Below are positions 44,116-53,336 of a DNA stretch of 64,000 bases, one piece after another. Within the stretch, counting starts at the first letter, position 1; each line of letters begins with the position of its first letter. The position numbers and the translations under genes were made by a program. The notes beneath the pieces were generated by a model, which worked only from the letters and a program-made list of their open reading frames with translations, made no database searches and was not told the DNA's origin. The stretch comes from Pseudomonas quebecensis (GTDB lineage Bacteria > Pseudomonadota > Gammaproteobacteria > Pseudomonadales > Pseudomonadaceae): assembly GCF_026410085.1 (NCBI RefSeq), contig NZ_CP112866.1:4215001-4279000 (forward strand). The letters run 5' to 3'.

Positions 44116-46254
44116 ATGAAATTCAAGTCAATTCAGTTTTCCGTCGCCGCGCTGACCGGGGCCATTGTGCTGACCGTGGTCGCGGTGCTGGTGGCCTATG
44201 CCGTCTTCGCGGGTGCGCGCACCCAGGAGATGGTGCAGCAGCGCACCCAGGCGCAGTTCGAGCAGATCGTGGAGCAGCGCCTGACCGCCCTCGCGCAGAC
44301 CCAGGCGACCCTGATCCAGCGGGAGCTGGAGGCGCCGCTGGTAACCGCCAAAAGCCTGGCCACCGCCAACGCCCTGCTCGCCATGAAAGACGCCAAAGGC
44401 GAACCCGCGTTGCAGGTCGGCCGTGAACAACTGATCAACCTGCTGCATGAAACGGTGGTGCGCAACCCGAAAATCCTCGGCGCCTACATCGGCTGGGAAC
44501 CCAACGCGATCGATCATAACGACGCCGCCTACGTGAACAGCCCCATCGTCGGCATGGGCGCCGACGGCCGCTTTATTCCGTGGTGGTACCGCAACGCCGA
44601 TGGCAGCCTGGGCTTGGATAAACTCGCGGACGTGGCCGACCAGAAAATGCTCTCCACCGGCGTGCGCGCCAGCGAATACTACCTGTGCTCCAAGGAAAGC
44701 CAGAAACCCTGCGCCATTGACCCCGCCCCTTACAAGGTCGGCGACGTCATGGTGATGCTGGCGTCGTTTATCGAACCGATCATGGTCGACGGCAGGTTCC
44801 AGGGCATCGTCGGCGCCGATCTGTCGGTGAACTTCATTCAGGACATGCTCACCAGCGCCGACCGAGCCCTCTACGGCGGCGCCGGCGAACTGGCGCTGAT
44901 CTCCAGCAACGGCCGCCTGGTGGCTTACACCAAGGACGCCGGCAAGCTCGGCGAAAAGGCCAGCGACCTGCTCGACGCCAGCGAACTGGCCGGCCTCAGC
45001 CAGCTCAAACCCGGCGAAGTGCGCTACACCATTGACCGTGAGCATGGGCATATCGAGTTGTTCCTGCCCTTCGGTATCGGCCAGACCGACGCGCGCTGGA
45101 CCCTGATGATGCAACTGCCATTGGCGGCGGTGATGGCCGACGCGCAGACACTGCAAAGCGACCTGCAGGCCCAGCGCGAGACCGACACTGTCGGCATGGC
45201 GATTGTGGGCCTGGTGGTGGCCGGGCTCGGGCTGCTGGTGATCTGGCTGGTGGGCCACGGTATCGCCCGCCCGCTCAAGCAGATGGTGGCCATGCTCAAC
45301 GACATCGCTCAAGGCGAAGGCGACCTGACCCGCCGCCTGACAAGCGACCGCGCCGACGAACTGGGCGCAATCGCCAGCGGTTTCAATACGTTCCTGATCA
45401 AGTTGCAGGGCATGATTACCCAGGTGGTGAGTTCGGTGCAGAAAGTCAGCGATTCATCGGAGCACACCGCCGATATTGCGATTCGCACCAACCAGGGCGT
45501 GCATAAGCAGATGGTGGAAATCGACCAGGTCGCCACCGCCGTGCACGAGATGACCGCCACTGCGCAGGATGTTGCGCGCAACGCCACCCAGGCCGCGCAA
45601 GCCGCCAGCCACGCCGACCAGGCCGCCAGCCAGGGCATGCGCATTGTGCGCGACACCTCGGCGTCCATCGGCGTACTGGCCGAGGAAATCGGCAAGGCCG
45701 TGGCGGTGGTGCAAACGCTGGCCAAGGACAGCGAAAACATCAATGCCATCCTTACCGCCATTCGCGGGATTGCCGAACAGACCAACCTGCTGGCGCTGAA
45801 CGCCGCCATCGAAGCCGCACGGGCGGGCGAGCAAGGCCGAGGCTTCGCGGTGGTCGCCGACGAGGTGCGCAACCTGGCGCAGAAAACCCAACAGGCCACC
45901 GAAGAAATCCAGAGCATGATCCAGCAGTTGCAACAGGGCACGCGGGAAGTGGTGCGGGTGATGGAGGACAGTCAGAACCGCACCGACGAAAGCGTGCAAC
46001 ACGCGGCCAAGGCGGCCGAAGCGCTGGAGACCATTACCCAGGCTGTGTCGGTGATCAACGACATGAACACTCAGATCGCCAGTGCGGCCGAGGAGCAGAG
46101 CGCGGTAGCCGAGGACATCAATCGCAACGTGATCAATATCGGCCAGGTGGCCAATGAAGTGGCGGGCGGCGCGGACGAATCCAGCGCGGCCAGCGCGGAC
46201 TTGACCAAACTGGCGGAGCAGCAGCGGCGGTTGATCAATCAGTTCAAGGTGTAG
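44116..46254 (+). CDS. methyl-accepting chemotaxis protein with dCache sensor
   Basis: A 712-residue transmembrane receptor from ATG 44116 (GGAG upstream). It has a first helix ([20 protein letters not shown]), a large periplasmic dCache_1-type sensor (about 40-340, with [12 protein letters not shown] and [11 protein letters not shown]), a second helix ([20 protein letters not shown]), HAMP, and a methyl-accepting signalling domain with hairpin tip [20 protein letters not shown]. No CheR-binding pentapeptide is present at the end (INQFKV). Such sensors in pseudomonads often bind amino acids or organic acids; the ligand is not readable here. Confidence 0.95.
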   Translation: MKFKSIQFSVAALTGAIVLTVVAVLVAYAVFAGARTQEMVQQRTQAQFEQIVEQRLTALAQTQATLIQRELEAPLVTAKSLATANALLAMKDAKGEPALQVGREQLINLLHETVVRNPKILGAYIGWEPNAIDHNDAAYVNSPIVGMGADGRFIPWWYRNADGSLGLDKLADVADQKMLSTGVRASEYYLCSKESQKPCAIDPAPYKVGDVMVMLASFIEPIMVDGRFQGIVGADLSVNFIQDMLTSADRALYGGAGELALISSNGRLVAYTKDAGKLGEKASDLLDASELAGLSQLKPGEVRYTIDREHGHIELFLPFGIGQTDARWTLMMQLPLAAVMADAQTLQSDLQAQRETDTVGMAIVGLVVAGLGLLVIWLVGHGIARPLKQMVAMLNDIAQGEGDLTRRLTSDRADELGAIASGFNTFLIKLQGMITQVVSSVQKVSDSSEHTADIAIRTNQGVHKQMVEIDQVATAVHEMTATAQDVARNATQAAQAASHADQAASQGMRIVRDTSASIGVLAEEIGKAVAVVQTLAKDSENINAILTAIRGIAEQTNLLALNAAIEAARAGEQGRGFAVVADEVRNLAQKTQQATEEIQSMIQQLQQGTREVVRVMEDSQNRTDESVQHAAKAAEALETITQAVSVINDMNTQIASAAEEQSAVAEDINRNVINIGQVANEVAGGADESSAASADLTKLAEQQRRLINQFKV

Positions 46255-46269
46255 GGCGCGTCGACAGGC

Positions 46270-46890
46270 TCATGCCGGGGTCAGGCACTCCGGCCCATTG
46301 AGTTTGGGATCGTTGATCAGGTTGGCCAGGACCCGCTCGCGCAACGCGCTCGGTTCGCTGGCCAGCAATGCCTGCAACACGGGCAGCGGCGTGTCAGGGT
46401 TGAGCCAGGCCGCCTGCCCGGCCGCATCCAGGATCAATGGCCGGCGCTGACTTTGCGCGGCCTGCGTCACCACCGCCGTACTCAGCCACACCTGTTCCTG
46501 CACCGGATAAGCTTCCCAGATCGCGGCAAAAAACACGCTGGAGCCCTCCCCCGGTGTCAGCCAGTAGGGGCGCTTGCGCTGCGTGCCGCGCCATTCGTAA
46601 AAGCCATTGGCCGGCAGCAGGCAACGGCGCTGACGAAAGGCTTCGCGGAACATCGGTTGCTCGGCCAGGGTTTCGGCGCGGGCATGGGCCGGGGTGCGGG
46701 ACATATCGGTGAGCCAGGGCGGCGTCAGCCCCCAACGGGCGCGGGCCAGAGTGAGCTGCTCGCCTTCCAGGCGCTGGATCAGTACCGAGTCATTCGGGGA
46801 GATATTCCACTGGGCCTGCTGGTCGGCCGGAAAGCCCGGCAAGGCAGCGAAGGCAGGATTCCAGCGAAACAGGGCATAACGTCCACACAT
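46270..46890 (-). CDS. yedK: SOS response-associated peptidase YedK (HMCES family)
   Basis: A 206-residue protein that cross-links covalently to abasic sites in single-stranded DNA. The invariant Cys2 is at the N-terminus (MCGRYALF); NGFYEWRG (about 99-106) and HARAETL (about 69-75) contain the other active-site residues. Its end is 15 bp from the convergent chemoreceptor gene. Confidence 0.95.
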   Translation of the reverse strand: MCGRYALFRWNPAFAALPGFPADQQAQWNISPNDSVLIQRLEGEQLTLARARWGLTPPWLTDMSRTPAHARAETLAEQPMFREAFRQRRCLLPANGFYEWRGTQRKRPYWLTPGEGSSVFFAAIWEAYPVQEQVWLSTAVVTQAAQSQRRPLILDAAGQAAWLNPDTPLPVLQALLASEPSALRERVLANLINDPKLNGPECLTPA

Positions 46891-46926
46891 GGGGCAACAC
46901 GACTCTTGGGTAAACCGGCCGACAGC

Positions 46927-47187
46927 CTAACAGACCAGCACGTCGGGGAAGCTGTCGGGTTCATCGCCGGGCATCGGTTGCGCGCCGATATAGGCCGTGA
47001 TCAGTTCGCGCGCCTGGAGCGCTTGGTCGTTATCCACTTCCAGTCCCAGCAGGCCGAAGATCGGCAATTCGCCGGTGCCGCCCAGTAAGTGTCGACCCAC
47101 CAGGTGCGCCTCGATGCCCTCGCTGGCGAGCATCTGTTGCAGCAACTCGCCTTCCATCAGGTTTTCGGGTTCATAGATTCGCTGCAT
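46927..47187 (-). CDS. DUF2007 small protein
   Basis: An 86-residue protein from ATG 47187 (MQRIYEPENLMEGEL). The pattern of an early acidic stretch, IEAHLVGRHLLGGTGELP and a V(D/N)xxxxxxA(R/Q)ELI core is that of DUF2007 (putative signal transducing protein). Function unknown. It is 11 bp downstream of the cysteine-rich protein gene, so they are co-transcribed. Confidence 0.85.
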   Translation of the reverse strand: MQRIYEPENLMEGELLQQMLASEGIEAHLVGRHLLGGTGELPIFGLLGLEVDNDQALQARELITAYIGAQPMPGDEPDSFPDVLVC

Positions 47188-47198
47188 GGGCGTACCTG

Positions 47199-47381
47199 TT
47201 ATTCGTTCTCGGCGCGGGTTTCGAGCATCCACTCTTCACCATGCACCTGCAGATTGAAACTGATCGGCCTGCAGCATACCTGGCAGTCTTCTATGTAGGT
47301 CTGGTCGCCGCCGGACAGATCCACCGACGTCTCGACCGACTCGCCACAATAAGGGCAATCGTACAGCGCAGATTCCAGCAT
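47199..47381 (-). CDS. CPXCG-motif cysteine-rich small protein
   Basis: A 60-residue protein with two cysteine pairs, CPYCGES (about 9-15) and CQVCCRPI (about 33-40), which probably bind zinc. ATG 47381 is chosen for its GGAGG ribosome binding site. Conserved in gammaproteobacteria next to DUF2007 genes; role unknown. Confidence 0.88.
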   Translation of the reverse strand: MLESALYDCPYCGESVETSVDLSGGDQTYIEDCQVCCRPISFNLQVHGEEWMLETRAENE

Positions 47382-47513
47382 GGCAGCCTCCAAGGTGACT
47401 TGTGCGTATAATCGCCGGTCTATTTACAGGGCTATTCTCGGCCGGACCCATTCCCCGGACCGCACCCTGGCATTTCCTTTACTTACCCTACCCGTTTCTA
47501 ACAAGAGAGCATG

Positions 47514-48677
47514 ATGGGCGAATTCGATACCATCCGACCTTACAACGACAGCGAAGTCCCGGCGGTGCTGGCGCGGCTGTTCAGTGACAAGGCCTTTCTG
47601 GACATCCTGACCCACTTCCGCTTTCCACGCTTTGCCGGCACCCTGGGCTGGCTGCTCAAGCCGATGATCGCCCGCAAACTGCGCCGTGAGTTCGCCGGCG
47701 TCACTACCGTGGCGACGCTGCAGGATAAAGTCGAGTATTACGTCGACCACACCATCGACCGGGCGACCGACGGCGTGACCTACACCGGCGTCGAGCAGCT
47801 CAAATCGGGCACCGCCTACCTGTTTCTGGCCAACCACCGCGATATTGTGATGGACCCGGCCTTCGTCAACTACGCCGTGTACCACGCCGGCCTGCCGACG
47901 CCGCGCATCGCCATCGGCGACAACCTGCTGCAAAAGCCGTTCGTCAGCGACCTGATGCGCTTGAACAAGAGCTTCATCGTGCACCGCTCCATCACCGGGC
48001 GAAAGGAAAAGATGGCGGCGTTCAACCTGCTGTCGGCTTACATCAATCATTCGATCCGCAACGACGGGCAGTCGATCTGGATTGCCCAGGCTGAAGGCCG
48101 TGCCAAGGATGGCGACGATCGCACCGAATCGGCGATCCTCAAGATGTTCCACGTCAGCCGCAAGGACGAGCCGTTCGCCGAAGTGATCCAGTCGCTGAAC
48201 CTGACGCCGGTGTCCATCAGCTACGAATACGACCCCTGCGATGCGGCCAAGGCGCGCGAGTTGTATATCCGCGCCACCACCGGCACCTACTGCAAGGCGC
48301 CAGGCGAGGATGACGTGAGCATTGCGCTGGGCATCACCGGCTACAAGGGCCGGGTGCACATCAACTTCGCGCCGCCGATTACCGAGCGATTCGAAGACAC
48401 CAAGGTACTGGCGGTGGAAATGGATCGGCAGATTCTCGGCGGCTATCGCCTGTTCCCGGTGCACTACCTGGCGTATTCGCAGTGGAGTGATGCCGACCCG
48501 CAGCTGGCGGTGCCGAGGGCCGAGGACCTGTTTCCTGCCGACGAACTGGCCAAGGCGAAGACCGAATGGGCGCGTCGCTTGAATGAGTGCCCCGCCGAAC
48601 ACCGGCCATTCCTGGTGGTGCAATATGCAACGCCGGTGCGCAATCAGTATCGGGTCAAGGCTGGGATCCCGCTCTAA
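47514..48677 (+). CDS. PlsC-superfamily acyltransferase
   Basis: A 387-residue protein (388 from the adjacent ATG 47511). FLANHRDIVMDPAF (about 103-116) is the histidine/aspartate acyltransferase motif, and IWIAQAEGRAKDGDD (about 182-196) corresponds to the glycerol-phosphate-binding EGxR motif. It is longer than PlsC and lacks an obvious membrane anchor, so the acceptor may not be lysophosphatidate. Confidence 0.88.
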   Translation: MGEFDTIRPYNDSEVPAVLARLFSDKAFLDILTHFRFPRFAGTLGWLLKPMIARKLRREFAGVTTVATLQDKVEYYVDHTIDRATDGVTYTGVEQLKSGTAYLFLANHRDIVMDPAFVNYAVYHAGLPTPRIAIGDNLLQKPFVSDLMRLNKSFIVHRSITGRKEKMAAFNLLSAYINHSIRNDGQSIWIAQAEGRAKDGDDRTESAILKMFHVSRKDEPFAEVIQSLNLTPVSISYEYDPCDAAKARELYIRATTGTYCKAPGEDDVSIALGITGYKGRVHINFAPPITERFEDTKVLAVEMDRQILGGYRLFPVHYLAYSQWSDADPQLAVPRAEDLFPADELAKAKTEWARRLNECPAEHRPFLVVQYATPVRNQYRVKAGIPL

Positions 48678-48696
48678 ACACTTACTTTGCGGTGTT

Positions 48697-48954
48697 CTAA
48701 AGGTGCGTGCTGATCCAGGAGGTCAGCAGTGCCAGCCCAAGGCAGGCGAGCCCGATGCGGTAGGCCTGCCGGTGCGCCCGCTCGGTGCGCACATCCAGAA
48801 ACAGCATTGGCTGGTCGATTGCGCGTTCTTCGCTTTGCGCGGTCAGCTTGGCCATGGCGCGGCGCTCGCGCAGGCGGGTGACGAACAACAGCGCGGCGCC
48901 TGTGCAGGCGACAGCCAGCGCAACAGCGTTAATCAGTAGTGCGGGCAGTGCCAT
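48697..48954 (-). CDS. small membrane protein, hypothetical
   Basis: An 85-residue protein with an N-terminal helix (ALLINAVALAVACTGAALLF), a charged middle (RLRERRAMAKLTAQSEER) and a second helix (IGLACLGLALLTSWI). Not recognised. ATG 48954 begins at the first helix; the frame is open further but the upstream part is of non-coding character. Confidence 0.7.
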   Translation of the reverse strand: MALPALLINAVALAVACTGAALLFVTRLRERRAMAKLTAQSEERAIDQPMLFLDVRTERAHRQAYRIGLACLGLALLTSWISTHL

Positions 48955-49135
48955 CGCAAACCTCGGTGAAACGTTGCCTGGGTAACCGTTTGGATACAAC
49001 CTCACGCGCACCTCGCCGGCTGCGCCTGTAGGGTCGCGCCCCATGGACGGCTAATCTATCCAGTAATTCAGTGCGTCACCTGAACGTCACCTTAACAGTC
49101 CACTCTGTTGCCCTTCGAACGCTCAGGAGCTTGCC

Positions 49136-49345
49136 ATGCTGCACGCACAAAACCAGGACCGGCTGTATCTGATCGCCCAAAGCGACGAACAGGAGGCGCT
49201 GATCGACAGCCTGGCGTTCAACGTTCAGGACCGTCATTGGCTGGTGTATTGCGCCCTCGGCGGACACCAACACGCGGACTTGCCGGAGACCGATCAGCTG
49301 ACCGGCGTCAGCCTGCTGGACTTTTTTATCGACACGGCAGCCTGA
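49136..49345 (+). CDS. small hypothetical protein
   Basis: A 69-residue acidic protein (MLHAQNQDRLYLIAQSDEQE...) with CAGGAGC at 7 bp before the ATG. Codon use resembles neighbouring genes. Not recognised; no signal peptide or membrane helix. Its gene ends just before a disrupted terminator (49357). Confidence 0.7.
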   Translation: MLHAQNQDRLYLIAQSDEQEALIDSLAFNVQDRHWLVYCALGGHQHADLPETDQLTGVSLLDFFIDTAA

Positions 49346-49380
49346 AAGCGCAGGCGAAAAAAAACCGGGCCAGTTGAGCC

Positions 49381-49587
49381 TAATGCCAGTCAGTTAAGGA
49401 GGAACACTGTAACTGTGGTGAGCGGGCTTGCCCCGCGTTGGGCTGCGCAGCAGCCCCAATAGGAGCGTCGCAGTATGCCAGGCAGCTCCGGGACTATGTT
49501 TTGGGGCTGCTTCGCAGCCCAACGCGGGGCAAGCCCGCTCGCCACAGGTTACTGGTTGCCCGTTCCGTCTCTTAACTGACCGGCATT
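49381..49587. mobile_element. IS4-like MITE carrying a REPIN
   Basis: About 207 bp. The left end TAATGCCAGTCAGTTAAG and the right end CTTAACTGACCGGCATT are inverted repeats (one mismatch in 17), very like the remembered E. coli IS4 ends. The flanks are identical 14-bp direct repeats (49367-49380 and 49588-49601), in keeping with the long target duplications of IS4. There is no transposase gene. If g49588 is counted in the element, the duplication is 13 bp. Confidence 0.78.
49415..49547. repeat. REPIN inside the MITE
   Basis: GTGGTGAGCGGGCTTGCCCC and GGGGCAAGCCCGCTCGCCAC are inverted REPs, with GCGTTGGGCTGCG / CGCAGCCCAACGC extending the stem inward, around a spacer of about 55 bp. It belongs to a different REP group (GAGCGGGC) from those at 33890 and 56461. 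Confidence 0.9.
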
Positions 49588-49619
49588 GGGCCAGTTGAGC
49601 CCGGTTTTTCGTGACGCGC

Positions 49620-50204
49620 TTATTGCGAGCTGAGCAACTGACCGATGCTTGGGTCCTTGAACAGACGAGTCAAGGCATCACTCAGGACGTCGCTGACCAG
49701 CTTGGTGTTGGTCTCCTGGTTGGGCGACATGCCAAAACGCTGGTTGAGCGAGGCCGCATAACGGCCGCTGTAGCGGCGGGTGCCGGCGTTGACGTCGGAC
49801 TTGAAGGTGGCGCCGATGGAAGCCTCGGTCACATACAGGCCTTCCTTGGGCGACTGGTATTTCAACTCAGCCAGGGTAACGGTCAACTGCGGCACGCCCG
49901 GCGAGTTGGATGGGGTAAAGCCCAGCAGACGCACGGCCGCCTCGGCCTGGGCCTGCAGCTTGGGCAGCACATCCTGGGCATTGACCGAAATCAGCGCGGT
50001 CTCCGGGTACAGGCCACCACGAGAACCCAAGGTCGGCGACGGACGGCCGTCCACCACCCGCACCGACACCGGTTGGCCATGGCCCACCGGCGCCAACTGC
50101 GTGGTGAGTTTCGGTTGCGGACTGAGTTGTTGCGGGCTGTTGGCGCAGCCAACCAGGGCCAGCGTGGTCACAGTGATCAAACCGAACAACAGGCGTTGCA
50201 ACAT
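49620..50204 (-). CDS. YajG-family lipoprotein
   Basis: A 194-residue lipoprotein. ATG 50204 (MLQRLLFGLITVTTLALVGC) gives a signal peptide with the lipobox LVGC. The body has VSVRVVDGRP and LPKLQAQAEAAVRLLGF, as in the YajG family of outer-membrane lipoproteins of unknown function. Confidence 0.9.
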   Translation of the reverse strand: MLQRLLFGLITVTTLALVGCANSPQQLSPQPKLTTQLAPVGHGQPVSVRVVDGRPSPTLGSRGGLYPETALISVNAQDVLPKLQAQAEAAVRLLGFTPSNSPGVPQLTVTLAELKYQSPKEGLYVTEASIGATFKSDVNAGTRRYSGRYAASLNQRFGMSPNQETNTKLVSDVLSDALTRLFKDPSIGQLLSSQ

Positions 50205-50400
50205 GCGCTTCTCTCCAGAAAAGTCAGGTACCGACAGGCCGCCAGTATAACGGGGGGTCATCGCAGGGAACCAGCGTCAGTTACAACCTATGACTCGCGG
50301 CATTATGCGCGGTTCGCTGTCACTCACGTGTCACAGCCGATACATCGCTCCGTCATCCCGCACCGGCATGCTTGGCCTCAATCACAGGAGGCTGATCGCC

Positions 50401-50634
50401 ATGCAATTTCTCTGGTCGTTGTTTACCCGCAAGCCCGCGCTTCGTCAGTTTGCGCTGCTCGATCTGCAAGGTCGCTGCCAGGCGTTCAAAGAGTGCAGCC
50501 AGCCACCGGTGGGCGAAGGCTGGGTGGAAATCGAGGAAATTCGTCTGAGCTGGATGCATCGCCCCTTGCCGGCCCACGCCCGTGTCAGCCCACGCGTGGA
50601 GCGGGGGTCACGCCGGCCGGCGTTGGCCGCCTGA
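50401..50634 (+). CDS. small hypothetical protein
   Basis: A 77-residue protein (MQFLWSLFTRKPALRQFALL...). AGGAGG lies 9 bp before ATG 50401, a strong ribosome binding site. The aromatic and basic N-terminus with VEIEEIRLSWMHRPLP has protein-like conservation in pseudomonads as far as I remember, without known function. The frame extends further upstream but without a signal for initiation. Confidence 0.65.
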   Translation: MQFLWSLFTRKPALRQFALLDLQGRCQAFKECSQPPVGEGWVEIEEIRLSWMHRPLPAHARVSPRVERGSRRPALAA

Positions 50635-51362
50635 CCAAATGTCTAATAAAAGTCATAAAACACGCCCATTTCCCTGACGTTCTTCGCTACAATCTCCCCC
50701 CGATTATAAGGACGTCTCCTGATCGGGCCTCGCAGCACCGTTAATGCCTCGGTATTAACCCCAGCAATCGCCCACAGAGAGCCGCCCACACAGATCCTGT
50801 GAAGCTGGCGCGCTTGCTGTTTGCTCTGCAAACCACCCGTCTTTACCGAATCTGCCAGAGCTGCCATTGCGCTCGGCCACTTGAGTTGTTTGCCCGTTCT
50901 GCCGCGTGTCGACGCAGAGCTGCGGGCCAGGTGCCAGGCTGGGGCAGCCCTTTTTTGAGGTTCACGTCTTCAAAAGAGCGTGAAAAAAACGGGTTTTCAC
51001 AACTTCACAAGAGTGTGGCGAGCAAATGAATAGTTTGGCGTTTGTACAAGCACCATCAGCGTCTGGAACAGCCCAACCGCACAGGACCGAGTGCTCCTCG
51101 ACAACCGGAGCTTGAGCCTGTCCGCTACGGATTGATTGCACGCATCGCACGCTTTGACCATAAGTCGAATTGCCACAGCCGCCCATGAATGCGTTCATAG
51201 GCAGATCAGGCCAGGCAGCAAGCGTGTGCTGACGTTGCAAAGAATTGCGAAACGGACATGGCGATCCTGGCCATGGGTAACCTGGGGCAACACGTGAACC
51301 GCCCCGTCACTCCTGGCAGCCATGCCGTCAATTTGGTGCTGCAGATTTTGGAGACGCGTTAA
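50635..51362. other. 728-bp leader region upstream of mqo, no confident gene
   Basis: No ORF here has a convincing start and codon pattern. A TACAAT box (50688-50693) lacks a good -35 element. A palindrome GTTAATGCC-TC-GGTATTAAC (50740-50759) resembles an operator. An AT-rich stretch (50990-51050) precedes a 29-codon frame at 51026-51115 with a weak ribosome binding site. The region probably holds the mqo promoter and leader. Confidence 0.5.
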
Positions 51363-52871
51363 ATGGCGCATAACGAAGCAGTCGACGTTGTATTGGTAGG
51401 GGCCGGCATCATGAGTGCCACCCTGGCCGTACTGCTCAAGGAGCTCGACCCCGGCCTCAAGCTGGAAGTCGTTGAGCTGATGGATTCGGGTGCCGCGGAA
51501 AGTTCCAACCCGTGGAACAACGCCGGTACCGGCCACGCCGGCCTGTGTGAATTGAACTACACACCCCAGGCCGCCGATGGCTCCATCGACATCAAGAAAG
51601 CCGTGCACATCAACACCCAGTTCGAGGTGTCGAAGCAGTTCTGGGCGTACCTGACCAAAAAGGGCACCTTCGGCTCATCCAAATCCTTTATCAGCCCGGT
51701 GCCGCACCTGAGCTTCGTGCAAGGCGAGAAAGGCGTCGAGTTCCTCAAGAAACGCTTTGAGACCCTGCGCCAGCACCATGCGTTTTCGGACATGCACTAC
51801 ACCGAAGACCGCAGCGAGATGGCCGAGTGGATGCCGCTGATGATGCCGGGCCGCCCGCTCGACGAAAAAATCGCCGCTACCCGCGTCATGAACGGCACCG
51901 ACGTCAACTTCGGCGCCCTGACCAATCAGTTGCTCAACCACCTCACCAGCTCGGCCGATGCCCAGGTCAAGTACTGCAAGCGCGTCACCGGCCTCAAGCG
52001 CAACGGTGCCGGCTGGACCGTGAGCATCAAGGACGTCAACAGCGGCAACAGTCGTGAAGTGGACGCCAAGTTCGTGTTCCTCGGGGCCGGCGGTGCGGCC
52101 CTGCCGCTGCTGCAGGCCTCGGGTATCGAAGAAAGCAAAGGTTTTGGCGGTTTCCCGGTCAGTGGCCAGTGGCTGCGTTGCGACAACCCCGAAGTGGTCA
52201 AGCATCACCAGGCCAAGGTCTACAGCCAGGCCGCCGTGGGTTCGCCGCCGATGTCGGTGCCGCACCTGGACACCCGCGTGGTGGATGGCAAGAAGTCGCT
52301 GCTGTTCGGGCCTTACGCCGGGTTTACCACCAAGTTCCTCAAGCACGGTTCATTCCTCGATCTGCCGCTGTCGGTGCGCGCCGGCAACATCGGCCCGATG
52401 CTGGCCGTAGCCCGCGACAATATGGACCTGACCAAGTACCTGGTCAGCGAAGTGATGCAGTCCATGGAGCAGCGCCTGGAATCCTTGCGCCGTTTCTACC
52501 CGGAGGCGAAAGCCGAGGACTGGCGCCTGGAAGTGGCCGGCCAGCGTGTGCAAATCATCAAGAAAGACCCGAAAAAAGGCGGCGTGCTGCAATTCGGCAC
52601 CGAGCTGGTCGCGGCCAAGGACGGTACGCTGGCAGCGCTGCTGGGCGCCTCCCCAGGCGCGTCGGTGACTGTGTCGATCATGCTGGAACTGATCGAGCGC
52701 TGCTTCCCGGCCAAGGCCAGCGGCGAATGGGCAGCCAAGCTGCACGAGATCTTCCCGGCGCGCGAAAAAGTGCTGGAGACCGACGCCGAGCTGTATCGCA
52801 GGATCAACGCGCAGAACAACATCAGCCTGGAACTGGTTGAGCAGAGCAACGAGGCCGAGAGCTTCGCCTAA
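51363..52871 (+). CDS. mqo: malate:quinone oxidoreductase
   Basis: A 502-residue membrane-associated FAD enzyme that oxidises malate to oxaloacetate and passes electrons to quinone, replacing or joining malate dehydrogenase. [20 protein letters not shown] is the FAD dinucleotide motif; [20 protein letters not shown] (about 41-60) is a family signature, and [20 protein letters not shown] lies near the C-terminus. TTGGAGACG precedes the ATG. From memory the flanking gene order matches P. aeruginosa mqoB (PA4640) to uraA (PA4647). Confidence 0.96.
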   Translation: MAHNEAVDVVLVGAGIMSATLAVLLKELDPGLKLEVVELMDSGAAESSNPWNNAGTGHAGLCELNYTPQAADGSIDIKKAVHINTQFEVSKQFWAYLTKKGTFGSSKSFISPVPHLSFVQGEKGVEFLKKRFETLRQHHAFSDMHYTEDRSEMAEWMPLMMPGRPLDEKIAATRVMNGTDVNFGALTNQLLNHLTSSADAQVKYCKRVTGLKRNGAGWTVSIKDVNSGNSREVDAKFVFLGAGGAALPLLQASGIEESKGFGGFPVSGQWLRCDNPEVVKHHQAKVYSQAAVGSPPMSVPHLDTRVVDGKKSLLFGPYAGFTTKFLKHGSFLDLPLSVRAGNIGPMLAVARDNMDLTKYLVSEVMQSMEQRLESLRRFYPEAKAEDWRLEVAGQRVQIIKKDPKKGGVLQFGTELVAAKDGTLAALLGASPGASVTVSIMLELIERCFPAKASGEWAAKLHEIFPAREKVLETDAELYRRINAQNNISLELVEQSNEAESFA

Positions 52872-52885
52872 GGCATTGCTGCAAT

Positions 52886-52928
52886 AAAAAACGCCCCGCT
52901 CTCATGATGAGAACGGGGCGTTTTTTTT
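52886..52928. terminator. bidirectional terminator after mqo
   Basis: AAAAAACGCCCCG and CGGGGCGTTTTTTTT with TCTCATGATGAGA between form a long hairpin between convergent genes. Confidence 0.95.
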
Positions 52929-52939
52929 GCGCGACGCAA

Positions 52940-53227
52940 TCAGCCGCGGGCTTTATCGATCAATTCGATGTACTCGGCGGCATTGCGCTGGTCCTTGATC
53001 AGGTCGACGAAGGTCTGGCCGTGCTCGTCTTTGCCATCCAGATCCAGGCCGGCTTCCTTGAAGAACCCCAGGAACCGCTCGAAGTCGTCGATACGCAGGC
53101 CACGGTAAGCCTTGATCAGTTTGTGCAGGGACGGTGAAGTGGCGTCGACCGGTTCGAAGTTCAGGAACAACTTGATCTGATCGTCGCCGATCTCATCACC
53201 AATCACCTGTTTCTTATCTTTACGCAT
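52940..53227 (-). CDS. PA4642-like small protein
   Basis: A 95-residue acidic protein (MRKDKKQVIGDEIGDDQIKL...) from ATG 53227. The middle (LRIDDFERFLGFFKEAGLDL) and end (RNAAEYIELI) fit a conserved pseudomonad family of unknown function found next to mqo. Confidence 0.85.
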   Translation of the reverse strand: MRKDKKQVIGDEIGDDQIKLFLNFEPVDATSPSLHKLIKAYRGLRIDDFERFLGFFKEAGLDLDGKDEHGQTFVDLIKDQRNAAEYIELIDKARG

Positions 53228-53336
53228 TACCGACTCCAGCCTGCAGACATTTACACGGGGTTTGAAGTCTACCTGCGCAACGCAGGCTTCGAAAGCGCTG
53301 CTGGCCCCATGTGACAGGGCGGCCCGGCACTGCCGT

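Larger units (their letters stand above)
49357..49610. terminator. bidirectional terminator split by an insertion
   Basis: The outer parts read AAAACCGGGC and GCCCGGTTTT. Removing 49381-49587 and one copy of the duplicated GGGCCAGTTGAGCC restores a perfect 10-bp stem with loop CAGTTGA and A/T tails, between the convergent genes at 49345 and 49620. Each duplicate still folds a short GGC/GCC stem. Confidence 0.8.

Noticed and set aside
48805..49254. 18 of 20 bases shared between 48805-48824 and 49235-49254 (CATTGGCTGG...ATTGCGC), hinting at a duplication of the two neighbouring small genes.
   Set aside because: The genes are on opposite strands and the match would be sense to antisense; no similarity extends beyond it, so chance is likely.
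50799..51029. 76-codon plus-strand ORF upstream of mqo.
   Set aside because: Rich in Cys/Arg with poor codon bias and no ribosome binding site; likely non-coding.
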